Positions 1 through 6,959 of a DNA stretch of 11,555 bases are shown here, one piece after another. Every line of letters begins with the position of its first letter. Position 1 is the first letter of the stretch. Below the pieces are notes generated by a model. The model was given only the letters and a program-made list of their open reading frames with translations. It ran no database searches and was not told the origin of the DNA. Source of the stretch: an uncultured Dorea sp. Its GTDB lineage: Bacteria > Bacillota_A > Clostridia > Lachnospirales > Lachnospiraceae. The position numbers were made by a program, and so were the translations under genes. Where the stretch lies: positions 38,939 through 50,493 of the forward strand of contig CAJTRO010000002.1 in NCBI GenBank assembly GCA_910579015.1. Direction: 5' to 3'.

Positions 1-411
1 GGCCTTCTTGATGTCCTGCGCGGCGATGTTCTCGTCAGTCTTCTCACTGCTCGTATATCCGCAGACAACGTTACCGGATACCACGATGGCGTCTATCGGC
101 ATGATCTTCTGTGTCCCGGAAACTGCCAGATCATAGAACCGCATGATAAGAGGCGCTTTCTCCTCGATCTCCAGATATTTTTCCCGTTCGATCCCGTGGT
201 GCGGATACAGGACGATGAACTCCACCAGCATCTTCGCCGCCGGCAGGCATCCAACGGCCGCGATGATCGTAAACAGGTTATTCTTCGTATTCGTCTGCAC
301 ATAGCCGAGGATGAACACGGCCGTCACAATCGCGAATTCTGCGATCGTCCATATCAGATACCGCTTCTTCTGTGCATGGATATATCCGGGCTGTCCTTTC
401 ACAATCTTCAT
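1..411 (-). CDS. Two-helix membrane protein of unknown function (3' end beyond window)
   Basis: I do not recognise the family. The reading frame is open for 137 codons from an ATG at 411 to the left edge, so the C-terminus is missing. The start is supported by AGGGAG ten bases upstream. The protein begins with a short basic segment (residues 1-18), then two hydrophobic stretches at about residues 19-38 and 45-69. A soluble, mixed-charge domain follows; it contains EKYLEIEEKAPLIMRFYDLA near residue 78. The topology suggests two membrane helices with most of the rest on one side, probably the cytoplasm. It lies 51 bases downstream of the short-chain dehydrogenase gene on the same strand and is probably the distal gene of that operon. 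Coding status rests on the long open frame, ribosome binding site, plausible topology and operon position. The function is unknown. Confidence 0.72.
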   Translation of the reverse strand, partial: MKIVKGQPGYIHAQKKRYLIWTIAEFAIVTAVFILGYVQTNTKNNLFTIIAAVGCLPAAKMLVEFIVLYPHHGIEREKYLEIEEKAPLIMRFYDLAVSGTQKIMPIDAIVVSGNVVCGYTSSEKTDENIAAQDIKKA

Positions 412-462
412 CACACTTATACTCCCTTATTCATTCATTTATCTGTATTTCAGACGCCGGCG

Positions 463-1224
463 TCAGATGTGGTTTGATCTCTTCAGCGCTCTGGCGGTCA
501 GGGAATAAGGAATCAGCTTTGACGCAGCCCATAATCCCTTCATCATCGGGCCGTATACCGATACGCCCTTCCCGTTCACAGAGTCCTTAAGAGCCTTTCG
601 CACCACAAGCCCGGCATCAGCCTTCGCCGCCTTCTTAAAAGGATTGGGAAGCGTGCCGGAATGCCGGAAGAACTCTGTATCCACAGGTCCCGGACACACG
701 GCTGTCACTAAGATCCCTTGCCCGATAAGCTCCTGGCGCAATGCCTGGGAGAGGCTGTAGACGTAGGATTTGGAAGCCGCATACACGGCAAAGCCCGGCT
801 GAGGGGCGAATGCCGCCGCGGAGGCTGTATTGATCAGACGGCTCCCCTTGGACATATAAGGCAGACAGATCTGCGTAAGCCTGGTCAGTGCATGACAGTT
901 CAGGCTTACCATGCCGAGCTGCTCCTTTGCGTCAATTGATGCAAAGGCGCCTGTCTTGCCGTATCCCGCGCTGTTGACCAGCATCCGGATGTCAGCTTTA
1001 TTCCTGTACAGTTCCTTTTCGATCCGCTCGAAGATATAATCCCGCTTAAGATCGCCGTCAAAGATCCTGACAGGGAGTGAAAGCTTATGCTCAAGCTCCT
1101 TAAGGCGTTCCGTTCTCCTTGCCACTACCCATAATTCATCTAAATTCTTGTACAGCCTTGGTATCTGAAGTGCAAATTCTCTTCCGATACCGGAGGATGC
1201 ACCTGTCACAATTGCTATTCTCAT
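463..1224 (-). CDS. SDR-family NAD(P)-dependent oxidoreductase
   Basis: This is a classical short-chain dehydrogenase/reductase of 253 residues, the usual length for the family. Such enzymes oxidise or reduce alcohols, ketones or related groups with NAD(P); the substrate cannot be read from the sequence. The Rossmann dinucleotide motif TGASSGIG is at residues 7-14 and the NSAG motif at 84-87. The catalytic Ser135 and the YAASK motif (Tyr148, Lys152) have the standard 13-residue Ser-Tyr spacing, and PGP is at 178-180. Arg36/Arg37 after the second strand hint at NADPH preference (inference). An upstream in-frame ATG at 1233 directly abuts the AGGAG ribosome site, so the ATG at 1224, nine bases from it, is preferred. 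The gene lies 21 bases after ygiQ in the same operon. The C-terminus (about 220-253) carries a hydrophobic, basic tail. Confidence 0.93.
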   Translation of the reverse strand: MRIAIVTGASSGIGREFALQIPRLYKNLDELWVVARRTERLKELEHKLSLPVRIFDGDLKRDYIFERIEKELYRNKADIRMLVNSAGYGKTGAFASIDAKEQLGMVSLNCHALTRLTQICLPYMSKGSRLINTASAAAFAPQPGFAVYAASKSYVYSLSQALRQELIGQGILVTAVCPGPVDTEFFRHSGTLPNPFKKAAKADAGLVVRKALKDSVNGKGVSVYGPMMKGLWAASKLIPYSLTARALKRSNHI

Positions 1225-1233
1225 TGAAACCAT

Positions 1234-1238
1234 CTCCT
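1234..1238 (-). promoter_or_regulatory. Ribosome binding site deciding the SDR start
   Basis: AGGAG on the minus strand. It touches the upstream ATG at 1233 with no spacer but stands nine bases from the ATG at 1224, so it supports the shorter protein, which begins MRIAIVTG. Confidence 0.7.
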
Positions 1239-1245
1239 GACCTTA

Positions 1246-3183
1246 TTATCTCGATTTCTTTTTATGAATATTCCGGATTGCCTTTTTCTTTTTGGGGCGT
1301 CCCGATTCCTGTCCGGCGCTCTCGGACGTTCTCCTAAGTCCAGAGTGCATCCGGCCTTCCTCTTTTCGGAAGCTTTCATATTCTTTTCGCTTTGGACGGA
1401 TCAGGCACTGTTTCCCGAACCCGATCAGATCTGTCCGGCCGGCTCTTTTAAGAGCCTCTGCCACCAATTCATAATTTTTCGGATTCCGGTACTGGATCAG
1501 GGCCCTCTGCATGGCTTTCTCGTGAGGATCCTTTGGCACATACACCGGCTTCATGTCCCGCGGATCCACCCCGGTATAATACATACAGGTAGAGATCGTC
1601 GACGGCGTAGGATAGAAATCCTGCACCTGCTCCGGCATATACCCGAGATCGCGGAGATACTCTGCCAGCTTAACGGCCTCCTTCATGGTCGAACCAGGAT
1701 GAGAGGACATCAGATACGGAACCAGATACTGCTCCTTGTGGAGATTACGGCTTATGGCATAGTATTTGCTGACAAATGCCTGATATACCTGATTCCCGGG
1801 CTTTCCCATCTTCTCAAGCACAACGTCCGACACATGCTCCGGCGCAACCTTAAGCTGTCCGCTCACATGATGTTCACACAATTCCCGAAAAAAGGTATCG
1901 CACGGATCCGCCATGACATAATCAAACCGGATGCCGGAGCGGATGAATACCTTCTTGACACCGGGAAGCTCCCGAAGCTTCCGAAGCAGAGAGGTATAGT
2001 CCCGATGATCGACTCTCAGATTCCGGCAGGGCTTTGGATACAGACACTGCCGGTCCTTACAGACGCCGTGCGTCAACTGCTTTACGCAGGACGGATGGCG
2101 GAAATTCGCCGTAGGGCCGCCCACGTCGTGGATGTATCCTTTGAAATCCGGGTCCCAGATGAACTGTCTGGCTTCCGCGATCAGGGATTCATGGCTTCTG
2201 GTCTGAAGGATCCGTCCCTGATGGAAGGTCAGCGCACAGAAATTGCACCCGCCAAAGCACCCCCGGCTGCTGATGAGGCTGAACTTCACTTCCGAAATGG
2301 CAGGAACGCCGCCGGCCTCCTCATAAGAAGGGTGATACGTCCGCATATACGGATAACTGTATACCCTGTCCATCTCCGCCTGGCTAAGCGGCGCAGACGG
2401 CGGGTTCTGGACCACATACAGATGCTCCCCGTAAGGCTCGATGAGCCGTTTCCCCACATACGGATCTGTGTTGCAGTACTGCGTATAGAAGCTTCGCGCG
2501 TAGGCAAGCCTGTCCGCCGTCAGCTCGTCATATCCCGGAAGGACTGTCCCGTCGTAGACACTGCCGGCATCCTTCGTCTTATAGACGGTTCCCGGGATAT
2601 AGGTGATGTCGCGGATATCAAGTCCGGCGTTCAGCGCCTCCGCAATCTCGACGATGGATTTCTCCCCCATCCCGTAGGAGATCAGGTCGGCGCCCGAATC
2701 CAGCAGAACCGAGCGCTTCAGCCGGTTTGACCAGTAATCATAGTGCGCAAGCCTTCGAAGACTGGCCTCGATACCGCCCAGAATAACGGGCGTCTTCTTA
2801 AAAGTACGGCGGATCAGATTGCCATAGACCACTACCGCGTAGTCCGGACGCCTTCCCATCTCCCCGCCCGGGGTGAATGCATCCGTCTTCCTTGGCTTCT
2901 TCGATACGGAATAATGGTTTACCATAGAATCCATGTTACCGGCAGAGATAAGGAAGCCAAGCCTTGGCTCGCCATATACAGCAATGCTCGCAGGATCCTT
3001 CCAGTCCGGCTGCGCGATGATCCCTACCCGGTATCCATGCGCCTCTAAAACCCGGGTAATGACGGCATGTCCAAAAGACGGATGATCCACATAGGCATCT
3101 CCCGAAACATAGACAAAATCCACACTGTCCCATCCGCGCTCTTCCATATCCTGTCTGCATACAGGTAAAAATCCGCTTTCCAT
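1246..3183 (-). CDS. ygiQ: YgiQ-family radical SAM protein
   Basis: This is a 645-residue member of the YgiQ (UPF0313) radical SAM family. The family joins an N-terminal cobalamin-binding-like region to a radical SAM barrel; its physiological reaction is not established. The cluster-binding CxxxCxxC motif is Cys309, Cys313 and Cys316. Family-typical blocks include DHPSFGHA (33-40), VILGGIEASLRR (133-144) and GLDIRDI (187-193). In the C-terminal third come KVAPEHVSD and the PDxPST-like element FYPTPSTISTCMYYTG. The last 50 or so residues form a low-complexity, Lys/Arg-rich tail (KKKKAIRNIHKKKSR), a common feature of clostridial members. The start ATG follows the TAG of the upstream HAD gene with no gap, and GAGG lies eight bases before it, so translational coupling is likely. 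A 488-codon antisense frame over this gene is a shadow. Confidence 0.95.
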   Translation of the reverse strand: MESGFLPVCRQDMEERGWDSVDFVYVSGDAYVDHPSFGHAVITRVLEAHGYRVGIIAQPDWKDPASIAVYGEPRLGFLISAGNMDSMVNHYSVSKKPRKTDAFTPGGEMGRRPDYAVVVYGNLIRRTFKKTPVILGGIEASLRRLAHYDYWSNRLKRSVLLDSGADLISYGMGEKSIVEIAEALNAGLDIRDITYIPGTVYKTKDAGSVYDGTVLPGYDELTADRLAYARSFYTQYCNTDPYVGKRLIEPYGEHLYVVQNPPSAPLSQAEMDRVYSYPYMRTYHPSYEEAGGVPAISEVKFSLISSRGCFGGCNFCALTFHQGRILQTRSHESLIAEARQFIWDPDFKGYIHDVGGPTANFRHPSCVKQLTHGVCKDRQCLYPKPCRNLRVDHRDYTSLLRKLRELPGVKKVFIRSGIRFDYVMADPCDTFFRELCEHHVSGQLKVAPEHVSDVVLEKMGKPGNQVYQAFVSKYYAISRNLHKEQYLVPYLMSSHPGSTMKEAVKLAEYLRDLGYMPEQVQDFYPTPSTISTCMYYTGVDPRDMKPVYVPKDPHEKAMQRALIQYRNPKNYELVAEALKRAGRTDLIGFGKQCLIRPKRKEYESFRKEEGRMHSGLRRTSESAGQESGRPKKKKAIRNIHKKKSR

Positions 3184-3867
3184 CTACAATACCTCGTAAG
3201 TCTCGTTCCTGATATCATCATAACCGCAGATATAGTAATCCGCAAGGCTTCTCTTCTTCTCTTCCTGATTCTTTGAGGCTTCATCATACACGGCGCATAC
3301 CTTCATCCCCGCATTCTTTCCCGCAAGGATGCCCATCGGTACATCCTCGAACACAAGACAGCGTTCTGGTCTGACACGCATCTCCCTGGCCACCAGAAGA
3401 TACACATCCGGGGCCGGCTTCCCTCTCTCCACCTCGCACGCGGTCCTTACCACGTCAAAAAACTCCGTCACTCCCAGGGACTTTAATGTATCTTCCACAA
3501 GCCCTCTGCCGTTGCTTGTCGCGATGCCGATCTTCTTGCCCTGCGCCTTCATCTCTGCGATAAATTCATAGACTCCCGCCTTCAAGGGCGCCTGATTCAT
3601 ATATCTCTCATGAGCCATCTCGGTCCACTCGTCCATGATCTGCTGCGGAGTACACTCAAGCGTGGGGAACATCTCAAGAAACAGCTTCGCCACCTCCGAG
3701 AAGCTCATCCCCTCCATCTCGTCCGGGAAACGCTCCGGCGCGGTCAGGTGATGCCGTTTATAAAAATCCACATCGACAGACGGCCAGATCCACATGGAAT
3801 CTATCAAAGTCCCGTCCATATCAAAAATCACAGCTTCTATATCCTCAAGCATCTTCGTTCTTAACAT
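3184..3867 (-). CDS. HAD-superfamily phosphatase, beta-phosphoglucomutase-like
   Basis: This is a 227-residue cytoplasmic haloacid-dehalogenase-family hydrolase with a helical cap after motif I, as in the beta-phosphoglucomutase/phosphatase-like subfamily. Motif I is DMDGT with nucleophile Asp16 and acid/base Asp18. Motif II is Thr117/Ser118 in GIATSNG. Motif III is Lys150 in GKPAPDVY, and motif IV is Glu174-Asp175 in VFEDVPMG. Together these bind Mg2+ and transfer a phosphoryl group through an aspartyl-phosphate. The substrate (sugar phosphate, nucleotide or other) cannot be deduced. The start at 3867 is chosen because AAGGAG stands seven bases upstream; the second Met (3852) has no suitable site. 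The first 23 bases overlap the end of the pseudouridine synthase gene, and the stop codon abuts the ygiQ start, so the three are probably co-translated. Confidence 0.93.
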   Translation of the reverse strand: MLRTKMLEDIEAVIFDMDGTLIDSMWIWPSVDVDFYKRHHLTAPERFPDEMEGMSFSEVAKLFLEMFPTLECTPQQIMDEWTEMAHERYMNQAPLKAGVYEFIAEMKAQGKKIGIATSNGRGLVEDTLKSLGVTEFFDVVRTACEVERGKPAPDVYLLVAREMRVRPERCLVFEDVPMGILAGKNAGMKVCAVYDEASKNQEEKKRSLADYYICGYDDIRNETYEVL

Positions 3868-4570
3868 TCTCTAACTCCTTCTTCGTAAGAGGCCGGTATT
3901 CTCCCGGCTTCAGTTCCTTATCAAGCACCAGCGCGCCCATACGCTCCCGGCGCAGATAGACAACCTCCTTGCCCACAGCCTGGAACATACGCTTCACCTG
4001 ATGGTATTTCCCTTCCTGTATGGTCAGCAGGATCTCCGACTCACTGCCGCTTCTAAGAATCTCAAGCTCTCCCGGCATGGTCCATTCTTCCCTTTCGTCC
4101 GTCCCGATATCCAAGCCCCTGGCAAACAGGAGCACATCCTCCCTCGTCACACATCCTGAGACCTTCGCATAGTAGGTCTTGTCCACATGGCGCTTCGGCG
4201 AAAGCAGGCGGTGTGCAAGCTGCCCGTCGTTGGTGATCAGAAGAAGCCCTTCCGTATCTTTATCAAGCCTTCCGACGGGAAAGAGATCCTTGCGCTTCCT
4301 ATCCCGGATCAGGTCTATGACCGTCGTCTCCCTTTTATCCTCCGTAGCTGATACCACCCCGGCCGGCTTGTTCAGCATGTAATACTCACAGGAAGCATAG
4401 GCGATCCTTTGTCCTTCCAAAAAGACCTCATCCTTCTCTTCACAGATCTTCATCTCCGGCGTGCGCACCGTCTCCTGATTGACACGGACCAGCCCTTTCC
4501 GGATATACTTTTTTACCTCCTGGCGGGTTCCTGTCCCCATGTCGGCCAGGTATTTATCCAGTCGAATCAT
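3845..4570 (-). CDS. rsuA: 16S rRNA pseudouridine synthase, RsuA type
   Basis: This is a 241-residue RsuA/RluB/E/F-family pseudouridine synthase, which isomerises a specific uridine in rRNA. Residues 1-55 form an S4 RNA-binding domain (MIRLDKYLADMG, then TRQEVKKYI). The catalytic domain follows, with the GRLDKDTEGLLLITNDG motif carrying catalytic Asp103, almost the same position as Asp102 of E. coli RsuA. The late motif GKYHQVKRMF is present. The DMGxGTRxEVKxxI form of the S4 domain points to the RsuA (16S U516) subgroup rather than RluB, but that assignment is inference. The ATG at 4570 overlaps the TGA of the methyltransferase gene (ATGA) and has GGAGG eight bases upstream. This is better than the in-frame ATG at 4585. 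Confidence 0.93.
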   Translation of the reverse strand: MIRLDKYLADMGTGTRQEVKKYIRKGLVRVNQETVRTPEMKICEEKDEVFLEGQRIAYASCEYYMLNKPAGVVSATEDKRETTVIDLIRDRKRKDLFPVGRLDKDTEGLLLITNDGQLAHRLLSPKRHVDKTYYAKVSGCVTREDVLLFARGLDIGTDEREEWTMPGELEILRSGSESEILLTIQEGKYHQVKRMFQAVGKEVVYLRRERMGALVLDKELKPGEYRPLTKKELENVKNEDA

Positions 4571-5967
4571 CCGTTCAGCCTCCATCCCGGCAGATACTTA
4601 TTCTTAAGAACACCGCCTGAAAGCTTGCCCCATCCCAGTGGGAATCCATCCACGCAGACAAGCCTCCATCCCTTCTCCTTTATATGTACCATATCCTCAA
4701 CATCCAGAGTCTCCCCCTTCAGATAACGGAACACCCGCGCATCCTCTGCTGTAAGGTCGATACAGCGGGCGTATTCTGACTTCCTAAGACACATCGCCAG
4801 CGCCTGGCTTGGCTCGAACCGGTTCTTCTTAAGCCCGCCTAACAGAAGCCCCGTCCGGAGGAAACGGATCCCCCTGACGTCCGGCAGACTGGAAGGCATG
4901 TAGTAGACGCGTTCCCCCCGGATATCCAGTCTCCTGCCGTCTATCTCCCAGGAAACCTCCTGGAAGAATTCAGCCAGAGCCTCCGGAAGCTTCACGCTTC
5001 TTCTTGACGAAGCATCCCTTGCCGGACAAGTCTCATCCTGTGATGATCCTTGCGCCCCGCCCTTCTTAAGAAGCGCCAGATAGTGCCCCTCTCCCTTCAT
5101 CTTGTGCGGGAAAATGCGTACCGTCTTCTTTATCTCATCATCCGGGTGCGCAAGCACCTGGGGCATCCCGAAAGCGAACCCCTCATAAGGCTCGATCTCC
5201 AGAATATGAAACTGCGGGATCTGCTCTCTTAATAATGAAATGATCTGTTCGTTCTCCCTGGCGTCAAAGGTACAGGTAGAGTAAAGCAGCATCCCGCCGG
5301 GCCTAAGCATCTGCGCCGCCTGAAGGATGATGCTCTTCTGGATATTGCAGAAATATTCCGGCCCGTGCTCCTCCCATGCCTTTACCATCTTGTGCTCCTT
5401 GCGGAACATCCCCTCTCCGGAACAGGGGGCGTCGATCAGTATCTTATCAAAATACTCCGGGAAATACTGTGTAAGCCTGCCGGGTTCCTCACTTAACACC
5501 AGCACATTACCAATCCCAAAAACTTCTATATTCTTAAGCAGTCCTTTGGCTCTTGAACTGCTGATGTCGTTGGCGGCGAGCAGTCCTTCCCCCTTAAGCC
5601 TGGCTCCTAATTCCGTCGCCTTTCCTCCCGGCGCCGCGCAGAGATCCAGAACACGGTCTCCCGGCCTGATCGGCAGACGGCTTGCCGGCGTCATGGCGGA
5701 CGGCTCTTGCAGATAGTAAAGGCCGGCAAAATAATATGGATGCTTCGCAGGCGATACCGTCTCCCCGTCATAGTAGAACCCATTCTCTATCCATGGGATC
5801 GGGGTAATCTCAAAAGGACAGATCCGCCGAAACTCCTCTGCGGAGATCTTGCTGGTATTCACACGCAGTCCGTAATATCTCGGTTCATTATAACACGCCA
5901 GATATGCGTCCATCTCATTGCCGAGAAGACGGCGCATCTTCTCCTCAAATTCAGCCGGCAGATTCAT
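4567..5967 (-). CDS. RsmF/NOP-type rRNA cytosine-C5 methyltransferase
   Basis: This is a 466-residue SAM-dependent methyltransferase of the RsmB/RsmF/NOL1-NOP2-Sun family, which makes 5-methylcytosine in rRNA. An N-terminal domain (about 1-95, with YYGLRVNTSK) precedes the Rossmann-like catalytic core. SAM motif I is DLCAAPGGKATEL (108-120). The two family cysteines are Cys182 in DAPCSGEGMFRK and Cys232 in STCTFDARENE. The C-terminal part (about 330-466, ending GFPLGWGKLSGGVLKNKYLP) matches the RsmF-type PUA-like RNA-binding extension. The target base is not deducible. Upstream in-frame Met codons up to 6036 exist, but AAGGAGG lies six bases before the ATG at 5967, and the family N-terminus MNLPAEFEEKM starts there. 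This is the first gene of the leftward operon, and its stop overlaps the next start. Confidence 0.94.
   Translation of the reverse strand: MNLPAEFEEKMRRLLGNEMDAYLACYNEPRYYGLRVNTSKISAEEFRRICPFEITPIPWIENGFYYDGETVSPAKHPYYFAGLYYLQEPSAMTPASRLPIRPGDRVLDLCAAPGGKATELGARLKGEGLLAANDISSSRAKGLLKNIEVFGIGNVLVLSEEPGRLTQYFPEYFDKILIDAPCSGEGMFRKEHKMVKAWEEHGPEYFCNIQKSIILQAAQMLRPGGMLLYSTCTFDARENEQIISLLREQIPQFHILEIEPYEGFAFGMPQVLAHPDDEIKKTVRIFPHKMKGEGHYLALLKKGGAQGSSQDETCPARDASSRRSVKLPEALAEFFQEVSWEIDGRRLDIRGERVYYMPSSLPDVRGIRFLRTGLLLGGLKKNRFEPSQALAMCLRKSEYARCIDLTAEDARVFRYLKGETLDVEDMVHIKEKGWRLVCVDGFPLGWGKLSGGVLKNKYLPGWRLNG
4579..4583 (-). promoter_or_regulatory. Ribosome binding site deciding the pseudouridine synthase start
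   Basis: GGAGG lies eight bases before the ATG at 4570, inside the end of the methyltransferase gene. It lies downstream of the alternative ATG at 4585 and so cannot serve it. This supports the 241-residue protein and coupled translation. Confidence 0.75.
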
Positions 5968-5973
5968 GAGTAT

Positions 5974-5980
5974 CCTCCTT
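5974..5980 (-). promoter_or_regulatory. Strong ribosome binding site for the rRNA methyltransferase
   Basis: AAGGAGG sits six bases before the ATG at 5967, a near-perfect match to the 16S rRNA tail. It fixes the start and rules out the in-frame Met codons further upstream. Confidence 0.85.
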
Positions 5981-6003
5981 TGCATATACAAAAATACATA
6001 TGT

Positions 6004-6032
6004 CTTATAAGTATAACACATCCGGCTGGCTA
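6004..6032 (-). promoter_or_regulatory. Candidate sigma-A promoter of the leftward operon
   Basis: On the minus strand, TAGCCA (6032-6027; 4 of 6 to TTGACA) and TATAAG (6009-6004; 5 of 6 to TATAAT) are separated by 17 bases. Transcription would start near 5997, giving a leader of about 30 bases before the methyltransferase ATG. An overlapping alternative -10, TATACT, is at 6015-6010. The stretch upstream to 6078 is very A/T-rich. The -35 match is weak, so this is a candidate only. Some promoter is expected here, because the gene lies behind a separate peptidase gene. Confidence 0.4.
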
Positions 6033-6078
6033 ACACTATAGCATGTTTAAAAAAGTAAAAATTCGGAAAATTCAGATT

Positions 6079-6792
6079 TTAAGAAAATTCATACTCTAAT
6101 TTTTTCCCCTCCAGAGACAGAAGGACATAATAGGGGTTTACGCTGATCTCGCGTCCGTCTGCAAAAGAGTAGATACCGACGTGCAGATGGACCGCAAACT
6201 GTCCCTTGGTCCCCTCAGGCCCGTATCCGGAATCGCCCATGTACCCAAGCAGCTCTCCGGCCTGTACATCCTGCCCCTCTTTCAGGTCTGCATAAGAGTC
6301 AAGATGGGCGTAGTAATAATAAATACCACTATTTGAGGTGATTCCGACGCGGTATCCCCCCTTTTCCAGCCATCCAAGGCTTGTAATAACGCCGTCAGTC
6401 ATGCTAAGTACCGGGTAAAGCCCCCGTTTATCGGTACTTGCAATGATATCCGTACCCTCATGCCCCCTCTTTCCCTGGTATGTCCGCTCCGACATCCAGC
6501 CGTCTACATAGGAAGTTTTCAGTGACTTATCCACAGAAGATTCTGGAATCGGGTAATAATCCACATCGTTTTCCACATTTGTGAGGAAAGTTTTGCACTC
6601 TTCTGATAACAGTTCCCGGTTTTCCCGCATAGAATCAGAGAAGAAATCCCGCCGGAACTGCGGATCTTCCAAGGTCTTCTGCTGCAAGGTATGATACCGT
6701 CCCATATCTCTCAGATAATTGGTTCCCAGTACGGTAAAAAATGCGATTAGGAAAATGGCTGTGACCATATCCCTGATTTTCTGGATCAGCAT
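6079..6792 (-). CDS. Membrane-anchored M23 (LytM/LytH-like) metallopeptidase
   Basis: M23-family zinc peptidases cut peptide bonds in peptidoglycan. This one has 237 residues counted from the ATG at 6792. One membrane helix (about residues 8-24) is followed by a 75-residue linker and the LytM domain (about 105-225) outside the membrane. All key residues are present: HEGTD (His111, Asp115), His163 in YYYAHLD, and HLH (His202, His204). By analogy with LytM, His111, Asp115 and His204 bind zinc, and His163 and His202 are catalytic. The segment before the domain (YYPIPES, then WMSERTYQGKRGHEGTDI) resembles LytH-type sporulation enzymes. A GTG at 6816 would add eight residues but has no ribosome site and overlaps a candidate -10 element. 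The ATG at 6792 has AAAAAGG 11 bases upstream. The stretch encoding about residues 66-92 is one arm of a large inverted repeat. SpoIIQ-like function is an alternative. Confidence 0.88.
   Translation of the reverse strand: MLIQKIRDMVTAIFLIAFFTVLGTNYLRDMGRYHTLQQKTLEDPQFRRDFFSDSMRENRELLSEECKTFLTNVENDVDYYPIPESSVDKSLKTSYVDGWMSERTYQGKRGHEGTDIIASTDKRGLYPVLSMTDGVITSLGWLEKGGYRVGITSNSGIYYYYAHLDSYADLKEGQDVQAGELLGYMGDSGYGPEGTKGQFAVHLHVGIYSFADGREISVNPYYVLLSLEGKKLEYEFS
6517..6594 (+). repeat. Inverted repeat, left copy (inside the M23 gene)
   Basis: This 78-base stretch pairs, in inverted orientation and without gaps, with 6960-7037. The outer 19-base arm (6517-6535) matches at 18 of 19 positions and the inner 38-base arm (6557-6594) at 34 of 38. 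The 21-base middle (6536-6556) has diverged, though its length is kept. All five arm mismatches are A-T swaps. It contains three DnaA-box-like sites on the plus strand: TTATCCACA at 6527-6535 (exact), TAATCCACA at 6557-6565 and TTTTCCACA at 6569-6577. Confidence 0.9.
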
Positions 6793-6814
6793 AAATAAAA
6801 AAACCTTTTTTCTC

Positions 6815-6843
6815 ACTATATGAAGAGGGAGGGGAAGCTATGC
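6815..6843 (-). promoter_or_regulatory. Candidate sigma-E-type promoter of the M23 gene
   Basis: GCATAGC (6843-6837) and CATATAGT (6822-6815) are separated by 14 bases on the minus strand. The sporulation sigma-E consensus of Bacillus is about KMATATT, 14-15 bases, CATACANT, so the matches are 5 of 7 and 7 of 8. Transcription would start near 6809, downstream of the GTG at 6816 and just before the ATG at 6792, consistent with the shorter protein. I found no convincing sigma-A promoter for this gene. This is motif matching by eye and needs expression data. Confidence 0.4.
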
Positions 6844-6959
6844 GAAAATGTCTGCTTTGAACTCCTTTGCACCGATCATGGTTTTTAAACTGCACACCGG
6901 TTGGTCCGTCCACATATCGAATTTTTACCGTATATTGAAGTTTTCAACCGCGGATTTGG

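Noticed and set aside
1264..2730. Long plus-strand open frame of 488 codons antisense to ygiQ
   Set aside because: It lies fully opposite a clear YgiQ gene with an intact radical SAM motif. Its translation is rich in His, Arg, Ile and Leu with no recognisable domain, typical of an antisense shadow.
6079..6816. GTG start at 6816 for the M23 peptidase
   Set aside because: The bases just upstream are pyrimidine-rich (CTTCCCCTCCCTCTTC) and offer no ribosome binding site. The ATG at 6792 is better supported.
6635..6913. 92-codon minus-strand frame overlapping the start of the M23 gene
   Set aside because: It runs out of frame through conserved peptidase coding sequence and has no recognisable domain. 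Its start is not supported.
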